64,000 nt of DNA from Diplodia intermedia (taxonomy: Eukaryota; Ascomycota; Dothideomycetes; Botryosphaeriales; Botryosphaeriaceae): NCBI GenBank assembly GCA_021495925.1, contig JAKEKT010000127.1, forward strand, positions 1 through 64,000, in the 5' to 3' direction. Within the stretch, counting starts at the first letter, position 1; each line of letters begins with the position of its first letter. Positions 48,353 to 59,470 of the stretch are shown piece after piece. Both the position numbers and the translations under genes were made by a program. The notes beneath the pieces are model-generated. The model had not been told where the DNA came from. It made no database searches and saw nothing but the letters and a program-made list of their open reading frames with translations.

Positions 48353-49195
48353 TCACTCCACCAACCTAATCCTCCCCCTCCCCTCCTCGACCCACTCCAA
48401 CCTCTCCCACACCCTCTCTCCCCCCTCCACCCCCTCCGCATACCCCTTCCACCTCTCCTCCCCCCTAAACCTCGCCCACCCCACCATCCCTCTCAAACTC
48501 CCCACCCGCCTCCTCCCCCCCTTCCCCACCCTCCTCCCCACCACCTCCTCCAAGCTCCCCCACTCCCACCACTCCACCAACCCGCCCCTCCCCCCCTCCC
48601 CACCCACCAACACCTCAACCTCATACCCCTCATCGACCCTCAGATCCGCCAACGCGCACCCAGCCACCCACCACCCCGGCCTCCTCCTCCCCATCCCCCT
48701 CTCCCCCGGCGCAACCGGCGCCGTCGACACATCCTCGTACCCGCTCACCACAAACGCCTTCTCGACGCAGCCCCCGGGGCTGATCGTCACGAGGTCCCTG
48801 CGCGCATCCAGTTGCACCACCCTCCTCCCGCCGTCGCCGCTGCTCGACGCCGAGGCCGACGAGGCTGATGCCGATGCCGACGACTTGGACGCAGTAAACG
48901 CCGCCACAGTCCCGCTCCTCTCGGGGCGCTCGCCCGCGTGGCGCCCCGGCCCGGTCCCGACGAGGGCGAGGAAGGGCGCGTGCCGTGCGCCGTGCTTGCG
49001 CGCGTCGAGGAGGCCGCGCGGGACGCTGAGCGTGACGGCGCGCGGCGCGGTGGCGGGGAGGGCGAGGGCGAGGGTGAGGGTGATGGGGGGGTAGGGTTGC
49101 GGGGTTTTGGAGAGGGAGAGGGTGGAGGGGGTGAGGGTGGTGCGGATTTGGAGGGCTGGTGCTGGTGCTGGGTTTGGAGGGGGGGTTGGTGGCAT
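48353..49195 (-). CDS. Conserved-looking hypothetical protein (280 aa)
   Basis: An intron-less frame from ATG 49195 to 48353. The N-terminal half alternates hydrophobic and polar residues with many prolines (P-P-I-T-L-T-L-A-L-A-L-P-A-T), as in a beta-sandwich. A serine/alanine tract (residues about 105-118) follows, then V-V-Q-L-D-A-R-R-D-L-V-T-I-S-P-G-G, and a C-terminal Trp/Glu/Gly-rich segment. The layout reminds me of an uncharacterised fungal family of cytosolic beta-rich proteins, but I cannot name it. It is convergent with the MFS gene, 138 bp away. The DNA is very GC-rich and strand-skewed. Confidence 0.6.
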   Translation of the reverse strand: MPPTPPPNPAPAPALQIRTTLTPSTLSLSKTPQPYPPITLTLALALPATAPRAVTLSVPRGLLDARKHGARHAPFLALVGTGPGRHAGERPERSGTVAAFTASKSSASASASSASASSSGDGGRRVVQLDARRDLVTISPGGCVEKAFVVSGYEDVSTAPVAPGERGMGRRRPGWWVAGCALADLRVDEGYEVEVLVGGEGGRGGLVEWWEWGSLEEVVGRRVGKGGRRRVGSLRGMVGWARFRGEERWKGYAEGVEGGERVWERLEWVEEGRGRIRLVE

Positions 49196-49879
49196 GGTTG
49201 GTGCCGTTGGGCTGGTGGGATGGGGGGTTTGGTGGATGGGGGGGTGGAGTCGGATGGTGTTGTTGTTGGTGGTGGTCGGCTTGTTGGTTTCGATGGGTTG
49301 GTGGCGGTGTGGGTTGTTGCGGTCTGTTGTTGGAGGAAGAAAAAATTTTGGTTTGTTTTGGTTGCCCCTGGGGATTTTTTTTTTTGGAGGGTGTGCGGGA
49401 TGAGGTGTAGTAATGTGGGGGTTGGAGGAGGCTCAGGGGCACGGCCGGATGGAGATATAGGTAGCTGAATGCGGGTGTGGCGCAGGGAATCACAGGATTC
49501 GGTAGCGCGTGGCGGCTGCGCCGGACTGTTGCGACTGTGTACCCGGAGCTAAGGAGCTGGTGTCTAGTTTCTCCTTTCGACCGATCTGGACATCTGTCTC
49601 ACTTTAAAGCCATGGCACCGTCGTCGGTGGAAATCATGGGGGGAGTGCGTGGATATAGGGTGCGTGGGAATCGCCTCATCTCCACTTTTGCTACCATGGT
49701 AAGAGGATGAAAAATTCGCACTCCCGAACCCCTTGCGCAAAACGTGGTATCACCATCCATAAGGAACTAAGCCTGATGCTAAGGGATACTTACATCGTAT
49801 AGAAGCTCACGTCTACCCCGGTACATTGCTCAACTCCGCTCAAGGGGGAAGTGTAGCGTTCTCAACTTCAGTGCTATCC
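49196..49879. other. Intergenic region, no supported gene
   Basis: Contains an 11-T run near 49376-49386 and the upstream region of the hypothetical gene. Short frames here show nothing recognisable. Confidence 0.4.
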
Positions 49880-51250
49880 TCAATTTCCCTTCGTCAACAC
49901 CTGCTTCTCTTTCTTGGGTCTATCCACAAACTCGATGGGAATCTTCAATACACTCGCGACGACATCCGGCGGTGTCAAAGCTAACCACCGCGTCAGTCAA
50001 ATGTCTGCAACCCCGGTCACTCTTGTAGATCTCGACCCATTCAAGAGCTTCCGTCTCAGACGTATTTTCGATGTAGTGACCTGCACCACCAACCAGTCGC
50101 GCATCCATTGCAAATTCATGGCCGACACACTGCTATTGTCCGGGAAGACAGCCGTATCACCCGCGCTGAAGTCGAAAGTCGTGGAAGCCGCATTGCCAAT
50201 AAACACCGAAGCACGCCCTCCGCTTTATGGAAGTACAGCCACTCCTCAGCCTGCGCAAAGTCAGCCCCCCACGCGAAACCAAGCACACTCGGACACTCAC
50301 ATTCGGATGCCAACGCAGCTCCCACAACCCCTTCGGCTCCAGCGTCACAAACGCCGCCGAGATGGTCTTCGCGATCGGAAACGTCGTCGAATCCACTTAC
50401 CTTCCGCAACGAGCCGCCCCCGCCGGGCACCGGCTCCGTCGCATGCTGGGCCGCAAAATACACGTACGCGTTCCCGCCCGCCATCACGTCCACCTTCAGG
50501 ATGTACGAATCAACATCGCGAGCAAGGCGTCGAAGATACCCCCCGGGTCAACGACGCCCAATTCTTGGCGGCGTGCGCGCTAGCTAGTCGTCGACCATGA
50601 AGGTCGCATCCCGATCCTGGTCGACGTCGCCGTCGTCGAAGACGGTCAGGTACTCGGTCGAGTCGGCCAGCCCTTGCATCCGTGTGCGCGGCGCACGGCG
50701 GGGAAGTATGTACTCACCACACGTCGCCGACGAAGGGGACGGACGCCGTATACCGCCCGTTTTCGTCCACCGCGGACACGAGGACGCGCCCCGCGTAGAC
50801 TCAGCGCCATTCGGCCTGGGTGTGACATGTGAGCGTTGACGATGAAGGGAGGTGGTGGGGGAGGCGGGCGTTAACACCAACTTAAGTAGGTACCACGCGA
50901 CGCCAATGCAGCTCGCGGATGGATCCCTTGCGCCGGTACTGCTGTCGCGGCTCGACGGCAGATCGGTGACGGACCTGCTGGCGCGCGTCCCAGCCGCCCG
51001 CTGCTCGGCTTGACGGGCGGAGTCGGAGACGCGCGCCACTTCAGGTTTCGGCACCACGCCGTCGGGTTGTCCGGATCCATCTGCTCGTCGGTGCCGCCGA
51101 GCAGCGGCCCGCCTTTGCTGCCGGAGGAGGAGATGGGCTGGCCTTCTTGCGCGAAGCCCGTGCTGTCTGATGGTTGCCGCGCGCTGACGGCGGGGCCGCT
51201 GGCGAGGCTGGCTGGTCAGCGTGGTGCTGGCGAGCAGAAGTTTGAAGTGT
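49880..51250 (-). pseudogene. Oxalate decarboxylase (bicupin) pseudogene
   Basis: Pieces of an oxalate decarboxylase, in order on the minus strand, lie in different frames. They are: a pro-region block G-Q-P-I-S-S-S-G-S-K-G-G-P-L-L-G-G-T (about 51,060-51,130); the end of cupin 1 (Q-G-L-A-D-S-T-E-Y-L-T-V-F-D-D-G, near 50,640); a stop at 50,584 where W would be expected; and cupin 2 with P-I-A-K-T-I-S-A-A-F-V and W-E-L-R-W-H-P-N (near 50,300-50,390), then F-I-G-N-A-A-S-T-T-F-D-F-S-A-G-D and H-Y-I-E-N-T. The end reads W-L-A-L-T-P-P-D-V-V-A-S-V-L. The in-frame TAG, a TGA near 49,994 and several frame changes break the gene. Some changes are introns (GTGAGT...GCAG near 50,245-50,300), but not all can be. 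Active enzymes turn oxalate into formate and CO2 outside the cell. Confidence 0.78.
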
Positions 51251-52028
51251 TGCGTGGTGGAATGCTCGTTGGTTCTGCCAATATGATTTCGTGGGTGGAA
51301 CGGTATGCGCAGCTTAGACACAGCTCCTGCAGTGCCGTTCAGCAATCGTGGTGCACGATGTTGCCATTCCATGGCTGTTATTGATTTTCAATGCCGATAC
51401 CAGACAAGGCCAGTTCCAATCTGCACTCTCGCTGATTTATTCCCCAAGCTTGCAAAGAGCTCCTTGGCACTCGGGGTTCAAGCTTACTTTCTGGGAGGTA
51501 AGCAGTGAGGACGTGATGTGCAATTGACGCGGGGTATGTCGTGACATGCTTAGTTTGCTTGGCTCCCGCCGTCGATCCCCTTGGTGTATCCTCACTGCTT
51601 TAGCTGCGTTAGCGAAGGGAAATAGACAAAAGCTAAGACGGAGTGCCTCTGTATGTGGGGTACATCTCAGTAGATCCTCATCGCCGTCCTGGTGTGGTTT
51701 CGAGCGGCTTCCATTGCGCGAGATAATGGAGAGATGAAGGGGATCAATTCCGGCATAGATGGGCTCGAGCTCAAAGACAAATTCGTCGTGGGCATAGCCA
51801 GGCTGAAGTGCGGATGGAGCCCTGCATTGTGGTGCGGCTACTGTGTAACCAGCCTCTGTCAGCTTCACAGTGACACAAAGCAGCCTCCAAGTGACTACTG
51901 ATAGAGTTTAAAGAATGGGTGTTTTGGTTTCTTCGTTAGCTTTCGAGTCCGAAGGCACATCAGCAAAAATGAACGACTTGAATTAACGAATTTGCCCAAT
52001 CATGTCTGACGAAGGTATCTCAGCCACT
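51251..52028. other. Intergenic region, no supported gene
   Basis: One minus-strand frame (to about 51,868) begins with protein-like sequence, but it has no ATG at its head and no known domain. The P450 gene ends at 52029. Confidence 0.35.
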
Positions 52029-53712
52029 TCACTTCTTGTTGACAGGAGTAAGCCGAACCATCAATGGGGGCTTGTCCCATAGCGTCCACGACTTCTGCTT
52101 AGCCCAGTCCTTACTCTCGTCGCAAAGCTCGATATCAAATGCCCACAGCGTCCTTGCCAAGATGAGCCGTATCTCGTGATATGCAAGGCTGTGAGAAGCA
52201 CCTTCAGCGAGAGCCCTGAATAAAGCGGAAGTGGAGGGTACTTACTTCTTCCCCAGACAGTTACGCGGCCCAAACGAGAAAGGCTGCAACACCTCCTTGC
52301 TATCCGTCTCATACCCCGTGCCATCCATCCAGCGCTCTGGTACGAACGACTCGGGGTCACGAAAGTTGAGCGGCGAGCGATACGCCGCAAACTGGCTGAC
52401 AAACACCGTCGTCTGTCTCACTCGCCCGCATCAGCAAAGCCCTCTCTCTCTCGCACACGAAAAGAGAACAGAAGGGACACTTACACCACCCGGCACCCAC
52501 GCCCCACAGATCTCCGCACCCCCATCCGCAACCCTCCGCGGCCCCCCGATCGGCACGGGCGGATACATGCGGAACGCCTCCTGCACGCACGCATCCATAT
52601 ACCGCAACCGCTGCAGATTCACCAAGCCCATATCCTCCTCGGCCGCAAAGGCCCCGCGTATCTCACCCACCAGCGCTTGCATGGCGCGCGGGTTGCGCAG
52701 CAGCCAAAACACCAGCCCGCTCAGCAGCGTCGCCGTGGTCTCCGTCCCGGCCAGCATGAACAGCGCGGCGTTGGAATGCATCTGCGCAGCGTCCATGCAG
52801 CCGCCATCTCTCAGCACGAGCTCCCATATATCCGCTTTTCCGCTTGGGGACGCCAGCCGCGCCTCCACCCTGTCGACGGCGTGCTGGAAGTGCTCCCTGC
52901 GCATCGCCAGCAGCCGCGGCGGCATCGCCATGTTCCAGATGCGTCGTAGTAGTGGGTACTCGAGCGTGACGCGCGCCATGTCGGACGCCTTGAAGCCGCC
53001 GAAGATGGCCGTGACCCACGGCGCGTACGCCGACGTCTCGAGCTGGTGCAGGGGCTCGCCGAACGTCAGGTCCGCCATGATGTCGAAGGTGGTGAAGTTG
53101 AAGAGCTTGACGAGGTCGAAGCGCTTTTTCGTCGTCGTCGTCGCCGTCGCGACGATGTCGCCCCGGGTTTTGCGCACCAGCAGGTCGGCGTACGACGCGA
53201 TCAGCGCCTCCTGCTCGACCAGCGCCTTGTGCGAGAAGGCGTGCGAGAAGATCTTGCGCATCCGCCCGTGCGCGTCGTTGGACGGCTCCGTCACGAGCGA
53301 GTGCACGCCGTTGATGGGCGGGCTGTAGAACTTGGGGTCCTTGGTCGTCGTCGTGCGGTGCCCGTAGATGTCTTTCCACGCCTGCGCCGTGATGTAGCTC
53401 AGCCGCGCGGGCGAGAGGCGGACCACCGGGCCGTACTGCGTGTGCAGTCGTTGGATCCAGGTCGCTTGGTCGCCGCGGAGCGTGTTGTACCAGAATGGTA
53501 GCGCGGTTGCTGCGTTTAGTTTCGGCCCCGGGTATTTGGCGAGCGGGCTGAGGAACACGCCGTAGAAGGTGCGGCCGAGGAAGTGTAGGATGTACTGGTG
53601 AGGTGAGGTTAGCGCGGCTTGGTTTCCTTTGACGGTTGCTGCTGACCAAGGTTACGACGCCGCGGAGCAGTAGGCTCACGGCGCTCTGTTCGGGAAACCA
53701 GGCCTGCTCCAT
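52029..53712 (-). CDS. Cytochrome P450 monooxygenase
   Basis: Four exons (53712-53647, 53594-52485, 52412-52246, 52188-52029) with GT-AG introns of 52, 72 and 57 bp give 500 residues. The N-terminal 22 residues plus the following hydrophobic segment anchor it in the ER membrane. Landmarks: proline hinge Y-P-G-P-K; I-helix A-G-T-E-T-T-A-T; K-helix E-A-F-R (ExxR); F-V-P-E-R-W; and the haem loop F-S-F-G-P-R-N-C-L-G with the Cys ligand. The pattern (Y-P-G-P-K, S-H-A-F-S, G-T-E-T-T) is that of the fungal group containing isotrichodermin C-15 hydroxylase (CYP65-like). The substrate is unknown. It reads the same way as the acyltransferase next door, 449 bp apart, at the edge of the siderophore genes, so a tailoring role is possible but unproven. 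Confidence 0.92.
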
Positions 53713-54160
53713 GTTGGAGGTGGCAATTTTTACAATTTGTTCGGAAGCAACATGGGACAACGTGATTATAACCTCCAGGCCTTTGGGTGTCGATAAATAT
53801 CAGGTTATGGTTCGGCTTATGTACATCCGTTCCGAGCACCAGGTGTATGGGTTGCCCCGCACAACGCTAGCCTCGGCACCCGATGGCCAGTCAAGTTTCG
53901 AGCGATGTAAGCAGCCAAGGTGGAAGAATCATCGAAGAGCCAATGGGATAATTTCATTGCTCGCTTCGTCGGCCTGCCGAGCCTTGCATATGTCGAATGG
54001 TGAAAGACTATTCTCGCCACCAACAACCTCCCTTATCATTGCGCTGTTATCAATCTTCATTTGGCAGTACGAAGGATCCAGCATGCAAAATCCGACCTTC
54101 CATCTCGACAAAAAGAAAGAAAGAAAGAAAAAAAAAAAAAGAAAGACATCCGGATATCAT
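53713..54160. other. Intergenic region with A/GA-rich microsatellite
   Basis: Between the P450 start and the acyltransferase stop. A purine tract of AAAG/AAAAA units at about 54,109-54,146 lies just past the stop codon of the acyltransferase, in its 3' flank. No gene is seen. Confidence 0.5.
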
Positions 54161-55501
54161 CTACAACTTCGCCAACACGCCCTCCAACCCCCCCTCCCTC
54201 TCCCTCTCCCCCTCCCACCCAACAAACGGACACAACCCAAAAAACACATCCCTCCCCACAACCGCCGCCGCCGCCGCCTCGTCCGCGCCTCCCCCAACCG
54301 AACGCGAACCACCCAACCACCCCCTCCCCCCCATCACCGTGAACGGAAACCACCCCTCACACCCACCCCCCTGCAGCGGCCCATCGACGTACCGCGGCGC
54401 CCCGTACACCGCCCCCGTCCTCGGCTCGTCCAGAAACGCATAGTGCACGGCGGCGCCCCACAACAACAACGACAGTTTCGCCCCCTCCCCCGCCCCCGCC
54501 CCCGCTCCCGCCGCTCCCGCCGCCGTCTCCGCCGCAAACAACACATTCTCAATCCCCCGATCGTGCAGGCCCGCGGGATAGTGCACGCCCTGCTCGTCGG
54601 CGACGCGGTCAATGAGCCAGCAGAGCTCGAAGTACGCGAGGGGGGTCGCGCCGAGGAACGCGAGGACGGGGAGGGTGGACGCGTCGCGCGTGGCGGCGAG
54701 CAGGTGCGACTCGTGGGCGTCGCGCGTGCCGTGCGGTATCCAGGAGTCGATGGCGGTGATGTGGGAGGCGTTGGTGGGGTCGGGGACGCGCAGGGTGAGG
54801 TGCGGGGCGTTGGGGAGGGAGGGGATGGGGCGGGTGTAGATGGGGGTGCCGGGGGCGGGTTTGGGGGGGCGGAGGGGGGTGGTGAGGGTGGTGGTGGAGG
54901 GGGTGGGTTGGTCGTCCGGGTGGATGGAGGGGTACTGCTGCTGGAGTGGCGGCGGCGGGTACTCCCACGCGCTGGTTTGTTGGCGCGCGGACTGGTTGGC
55001 GGCGAGCCAGACGGGGCGGGGGCCGAAGGGGCTGCCGGCGCCTTGCCAGAAGGAACCGCGGAAGAGGTAGTGGTCTGCTGTGGTGCTGGTGGATGGGCTC
55101 TTTGCGAGGAGACCGACGCGGCAGAGCTCGTTGGCTACGTCGTCTGACTTGTCGCCTTGCAGGGTGATGAGGAAGGCGTCCGTGCTGGGGTAGAGGGTGA
55201 TGAGGCCGTAGGCTGCGAGCCATGCCTGGCCGATGGATGGACGGCTCTTTCCCCAGAAAATGCGGGAGACTGGAATGCTCTCTTGACCCGAGGCATCTGG
55301 TGCGGGGTTTGGCTCTGTCCAGAAGAGGTCTTCTTTGTGGAGCTGCTGGTGGCCAGGCTTGGTTGTGGAATTGGTCGGCTGGACTTGGAATTGTCTCAAG
55401 CCTTCATCATATGCGCCGACCTTGATGGTGTAGGTGGTGTGCCACGGGTGCGGTAATGTCAGCTGCATTGGCAGCGTCTCTCTCGAAGGCGATTGAGACA
55501 T
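54161..55501 (-). CDS. sidF: SidF-like siderophore acyltransferase (hydroxyornithine transacylase family)
   Basis: A single exon of 446 residues, close to the length usual for SidF. The N-terminal half carries the SidF-type block G-Q-A-W-L-A-A-Y-G-L...F-L-I-T-L-Q-G and F-W-Q-G-A-G-S-P-F-G-P-R-P-V-W (about residues 92-170). The C-terminal half has a GNAT/IucB-type core (T-L-P-V-L-A-F-L-G...A-Y-F-E-L-C-W, then H-D-R-G, F-L-D-E-P-R-T-G-A-V and F-F-G-L-C-P-F). SidF moves anhydromevalonyl from CoA to N5-hydroxyornithine for fusarinine. The protein ends in A-K-L, a PTS1 peroxisomal signal, matching the peroxisomal site known for SidF. The Trp/Asn-Asp/Gly-Trp stretch expected before A-Y-F-E is replaced by D-S-W-I-P-H-G-T-R, so it may be a paralog with another acyl donor. 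The 3' end is in very GC-rich DNA. Confidence 0.75.
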   Translation of the reverse strand: MSQSPSRETLPMQLTLPHPWHTTYTIKVGAYDEGLRQFQVQPTNSTTKPGHQQLHKEDLFWTEPNPAPDASGQESIPVSRIFWGKSRPSIGQAWLAAYGLITLYPSTDAFLITLQGDKSDDVANELCRVGLLAKSPSTSTTADHYLFRGSFWQGAGSPFGPRPVWLAANQSARQQTSAWEYPPPPLQQQYPSIHPDDQPTPSTTTLTTPLRPPKPAPGTPIYTRPIPSLPNAPHLTLRVPDPTNASHITAIDSWIPHGTRDAHESHLLAATRDASTLPVLAFLGATPLAYFELCWLIDRVADEQGVHYPAGLHDRGIENVLFAAETAAGAAGAGAGAGEGAKLSLLLWGAAVHYAFLDEPRTGAVYGAPRYVDGPLQGGGCEGWFPFTVMGGRGWLGGSRSVGGGADEAAAAAVVGRDVFFGLCPFVGWEGEREREGGLEGVLAKL

Positions 55502-56661
55502 TGTAATTGAAGATTAGGGAGATAGCAACGACAGAGGAGTGGAGAAAGAGCAGCTACTTTTGATCGATATACACAGCGATTGCGTGCTGAAGCTTAGCTC
55601 CCGGATTAAGCTCCGAGCTAAGGCTTACGCGTTGTAGCTCTGCATGACGTACCAGCAGCGGCGGCATTGACGGCGGTCATCTGGACCCAGCCCTGCTGCA
55701 AGCCCTGCGCCGGGACGATGATCTGATCTGAAAACTTCCCGTGGTCCGGTGAAGATGGTAAATTGGCGCAGCGGAGAGCACCGCAAATTCGTGCCGGAGC
55801 TGAGGTCCGAGTGGACCGTGAAGAAAAACGCCATGGTCTGGGGATTTGGCCGCCCGGGCACTGAACTTTCGCTGCCCCTTGTCTGCGTTCCCTGCCCCAC
55901 CCGCACAGTCACCACTACTTTTTCTTTCGTTCCTGTGCAATTTGGCAATGTGAGCTCAGCTCGCCTCGGTCCCACCGCCCCACGATTCATGGCACGCGGA
56001 TCAGCGCTGCGCATGGCCTGACGACCACCGTGCGCGTACAGGGCGACGCCATGTTGTGCGTCAGCTGTCGTCGGCTCTGACCGGCACATCTCGGGACCTA
56101 AAACAACACTACGCATGCCGGCTTCTATTTGAGTTTTATCAGCGGATCTATCCACTACCCTCATTTTGCCACACTTTGCCACTCCGCCCGAAGGACGTTC
56201 GTAGTCCCCAAGCCCGCATTCATGCGCCGCCACCGGGATAACACCAATGCAACCACGGACGGGGCGGAAGTATCAAGCCACTGGCACTGTGCGAGATTCC
56301 CCGACCTCTTCGAATGCGGGCGGAATCATGTATGCGAAGCAAAAATAGTACACGGAACACTATAGCTTGTTATAGATGCAATCATGTGATGATATCAGTA
56401 TACGCTGATTAGATCCCAATTGCGAGACCTTGATCGTGCATTCCATCCTGTATAGAACCATGCACATGACTAGTAACAACAGCACACGCATTCGATGCAG
56501 ACCATTTCCATTCCATTTTTTGTACAGCCGTCCGCAAAAACGTGATCTCAGCGACCATGTACTATCCGAACAGCGCAACCCATAAACATCGTCTGAACAT
56601 TACACCATCTCCCCAAAAAATGCCTCTGTGTTTTCCCAATGCAACCCATCCCTCTCGCCGT
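55502..56661. other. Intergenic region between acyltransferase and siderophore transporter
   Basis: 1.16 kb holding the acyltransferase promoter (near 55,502-55,700) and the 3' flank of the transporter gene (below 56,662). Several short frames on both strands look like noise. No RNA gene or repeat was seen. Confidence 0.4.
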
Positions 56662-58621
56662 CTAGAACAGCATACCCTTGACCTGCTCGAGGTCCGAGAC
56701 CTTGATGTTCTTGAGCATGAAGACCCAGATCAGGGCCAGCGCCATGATGGCGGTGCCGGCGATCAGCATGCGCTGCTGGGCAAGGGCGTACGCCTTGATG
56801 ATGGCGTCCCTGGTGGCGGAGCCCATGGGGTAGCTGAGCTGGACGGTCAGGTCGTCGTAGATGGTCTCCCACTGGTCGACGGTGTCGGCGGGGAGGAACT
56901 CCTGCAGGGCCTTGGGCAGCGTGTTGGTCCAGATGCCGCCCGAGATGGAGTTGCCGACGGCGCCGCCCATGTAGCCGAACAGGCCGAGGATGGCGAGCAC
57001 GGCGGCGACGTCGTTGTGGTCCGCCACGGCCATGATGGCCACCTGCTGCCCGATGATCATGGTGCCGCCGGCCAGCGAGATGAAGATCTCGACCATGATG
57101 ATGTAGCCGATGCCCGTCTCGGGCCGCCGGAAGTAGATGAGCAGCCCGACGAAGAGGATGTACATGGGCACCGCGATCTGCAGCAGCCACTTGTACCGCC
57201 CCGTGTACCGGATCAGGAAGCCGACGCCCAGCAGCCACACGCCCGACACGACGTCGAAGATGCCGCTGATGTAGCCCGCCGTCGCGAGCGACTGGTTGTA
57301 GACGACCTGCAGGTACGACGTGAAGTACGAGTTCCAGCAGTAGTACGCGATCTGGTACGTCGCGTCGAGCAGGCACGCGCCCATGATGTTGCGCGACAGC
57401 AGCAGCGAGTACGGGATGAACGGCTTGGGCGCCACCCACCGCTCGAACACGGCGAACCCGATCAGGCACGCCACGCCGATGACGAGCATGACGATGATGT
57501 GCGCGGTGCGCCATTCCTGCTCGGCGGACTCGGCCAGCGAGAAGGGGAGCAGGAAGAGCACGAGACCGGCGGCGATGAGGATCACACCCGCCACTGCAGA
57601 TTGGAATCAGCAAGCCGCGCGGCTTTGCGGCGGTTTTGGTTGCACTTACAGTCGAACTCGACAATGTAGAACCAGATGCTCTGGAACCACGTCCTGCCGC
57701 TGGGCGTCCTGACGATGAGGCCGTTCTTCTTGGCCTTGCGCGTGTTGCTCCACAGCACGAACCAGAGCGGGAAGGCGACGCAGGGCAGGACAATGGCCCA
57801 GCATCCGTAGGCCCAGCGCCAGTTGTCGTCGTAGAAGTTCTCCGCCGCCTTGGGACCGGCGAAGGCGGTGATGATGTACGGCGACGAGGTGAAGGCAAAG
57901 GCCAGCCCTCGATCCCTCATGGACGACGTGTCGGCGGTGATGACGTCCACGGCGAAAATCATGCCGGTGAAGCCGACCGAGTAGAAGACCTAAAGCGGGG
58001 GCTGTCTTAGCGCTCGACTTTCTTCATTCGGCAACACGGTGATCATATACCTGTGCGGCACAGTACGTCTCGATGTCGTGGCAGGTGGCGCTCAGAATCA
58101 TCCCGAGCACCGCGATCACCGTCATGAACGAGAAGCCGACGGGGCGGCCCCAGACGTCCAGCAGCTTCGCAATGGGGAGATAGGCGGCACCGCTCATGAC
58201 ATTGGACACAATCGAGATGACGGGAATCAGCGAGTGCGACTCGAAACCACTCGTGATGTAGGCCGACAGGTTGGACGTGATGGACGCCTGGAAGGCATTG
58301 GTGAAGTAGAGCGCCCACATGCTGTTGTATCCCGTCAGAATGCAGTCCGGCCTCCCCTTCTTCGACGACTTACCAAGCATAGGCAACGAGCACATGAGCC
58401 TTGGACCACGAGAGCGTGATGGCTTCAATCTCCTTCACACCGCCCTGAGCAGTTTCCTCGGGCTTCTCGCTCGGCGGAAGGTCAGCGGTCCTCTGCCGGG
58501 CCAGCTCGATGTCGTCGGCGGCGGCATTCTTGGTGTTGGGGGCGGCCTCGCTACTGTTGACAGAGGGGTCCTGCTCGGTGACGGTCTCAGCGGCGTCGCG
58601 CTTGAAGATGTTGGCACGCAT
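56662..58621 (-). CDS. Siderophore-iron MFS transporter (Mir/Sit family)
   Basis: Four exons (58621-58374, 58321-58051, 57989-57650, 57593-56662) with introns of 52, 61 and 56 bp encode 596 residues, the usual length of fungal Mir/Sit permeases. The first 75 residues are a charged cytoplasmic tail. Fourteen or so membrane segments follow. Family marks include G-F-E-S-H-S-L-I-P-V-I-S, L-D-V-W-G-R-P-V-G-F, F-A-V-D-V-I-T-A-D-T-S-S-M-R-D-R-G-L, the N-W-R-W-A-Y-G segment and P-F-I-P-Y-S-L-L-L-S-R-N. Such proteins import ferric siderophores at the plasma membrane by proton symport. It is divergent from the SidH-like gene with an 849-bp shared promoter. MirB and MirD are the closest named relatives I can think of; which one cannot be decided here. 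Confidence 0.9.
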
Positions 58622-59470
58622 GGTCGCGGCGGCAGTCAATCGACTTGACGAGGAGAGATGGTTGAGTCGTGGTGGCCACCAACACCGCAGCAAAGTCGGT
58701 CGTCCAGCGTGTAATTGTACTGTCGGACGACGGATATCTCCAGGGCACCAGTGTGACCGGCATAGGCGAGTCGAGCCCGCCCTGGGTCGCGGTCCGCGTG
58801 GGTTGGCAGCGCTGAGGTGGCGTCCGCGCCGCCCGACGCGAAGGCCCCGCTCATTTTTCGTCTTCTTTTTTTCTCTCTGTCCTGCACCGCCAATAATGCA
58901 TGCGGACTTGACACTGTGGCGGTCGATTGCGCCGGCGGGCGTCGGGATGCCATTCCCAGACGAGCAAAAGGTGCATCGATCACAGGATCAGATTAGATCG
59001 CTTCCCTCGGCGCTTCCCACGCGGCCTGCAGCGTCTGATGTGCCGTACGGCCGGGCGCTTCCCTGCTGGCGCCCGATGTCGGTCACGCGTCTTGTCGGTC
59101 TCCCGATTGCTGGGATGCCGTTTCGTGGCCCCTGGTGGCCCCCTGCTTAGCCGCATCTGCGCAGACCCCGCCCAGAAGCCCCAAGAGAGCTTGGTGCACG
59201 GCTTAAGCCAACTGCCTGTTTCCTACTGGCTGTGCGCCTGTCGCTATACGCGTCTGCCGACCACGACGTTTAATTCTGGACCGACACCTTTCCACTTACC
59301 TCTCCTTCTCCTTGGCTCTCTACAGACTGCAACTATCAAGCCCTACGTGGTCCCCAATATTCTCTTCAATACACCTAATCCATCCATATCCATACCCCAA
59401 CCTTGCCATCATTCCGGCCATAAACACCTACTACCTACCTATCTTCACGACTTGAAACAACCAACCCAAA
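58622..59470. promoter_or_regulatory. Shared promoter of the siderophore transporter and SidH-like genes
   Basis: 849 bp between two divergent ATGs. ATCAGATTA at 58987-58995 differs by one base from the SreA consensus ATCWGATAA. SreA is the GATA repressor of fungal iron-uptake genes. A pyrimidine-rich stretch with CCAATATTC lies near 59,350-59,360. Iron-controlled co-expression of the two genes is an inference. Confidence 0.45.

Noticed and set aside
51437..51868. Minus-strand frame with protein-like start (L-T-E-A-G-Y-T-V-A-A-P-Q-C)
   Set aside because: It starts at GTG, has no ATG, no recognisable domain and no splice structure. A relic is possible but cannot be supported.
53636..55147. 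A 503-codon plus-strand frame
   Set aside because: Antisense to the SidF-like acyltransferase, with low-complexity Arg/Pro/Gly content and no domain.
55625..56365. Several 60-200-codon frames between the acyltransferase and transporter genes
   Set aside because: They overlap on both strands, show no domain or consistent start, and sit where promoters and 3' flanks are expected.
56542..57898. Long frames on both strands overlapping the siderophore transporter
   Set aside because: They are Arg/Asp/His-rich shadows of the transporter exons, which alone show membrane helices and family motifs.
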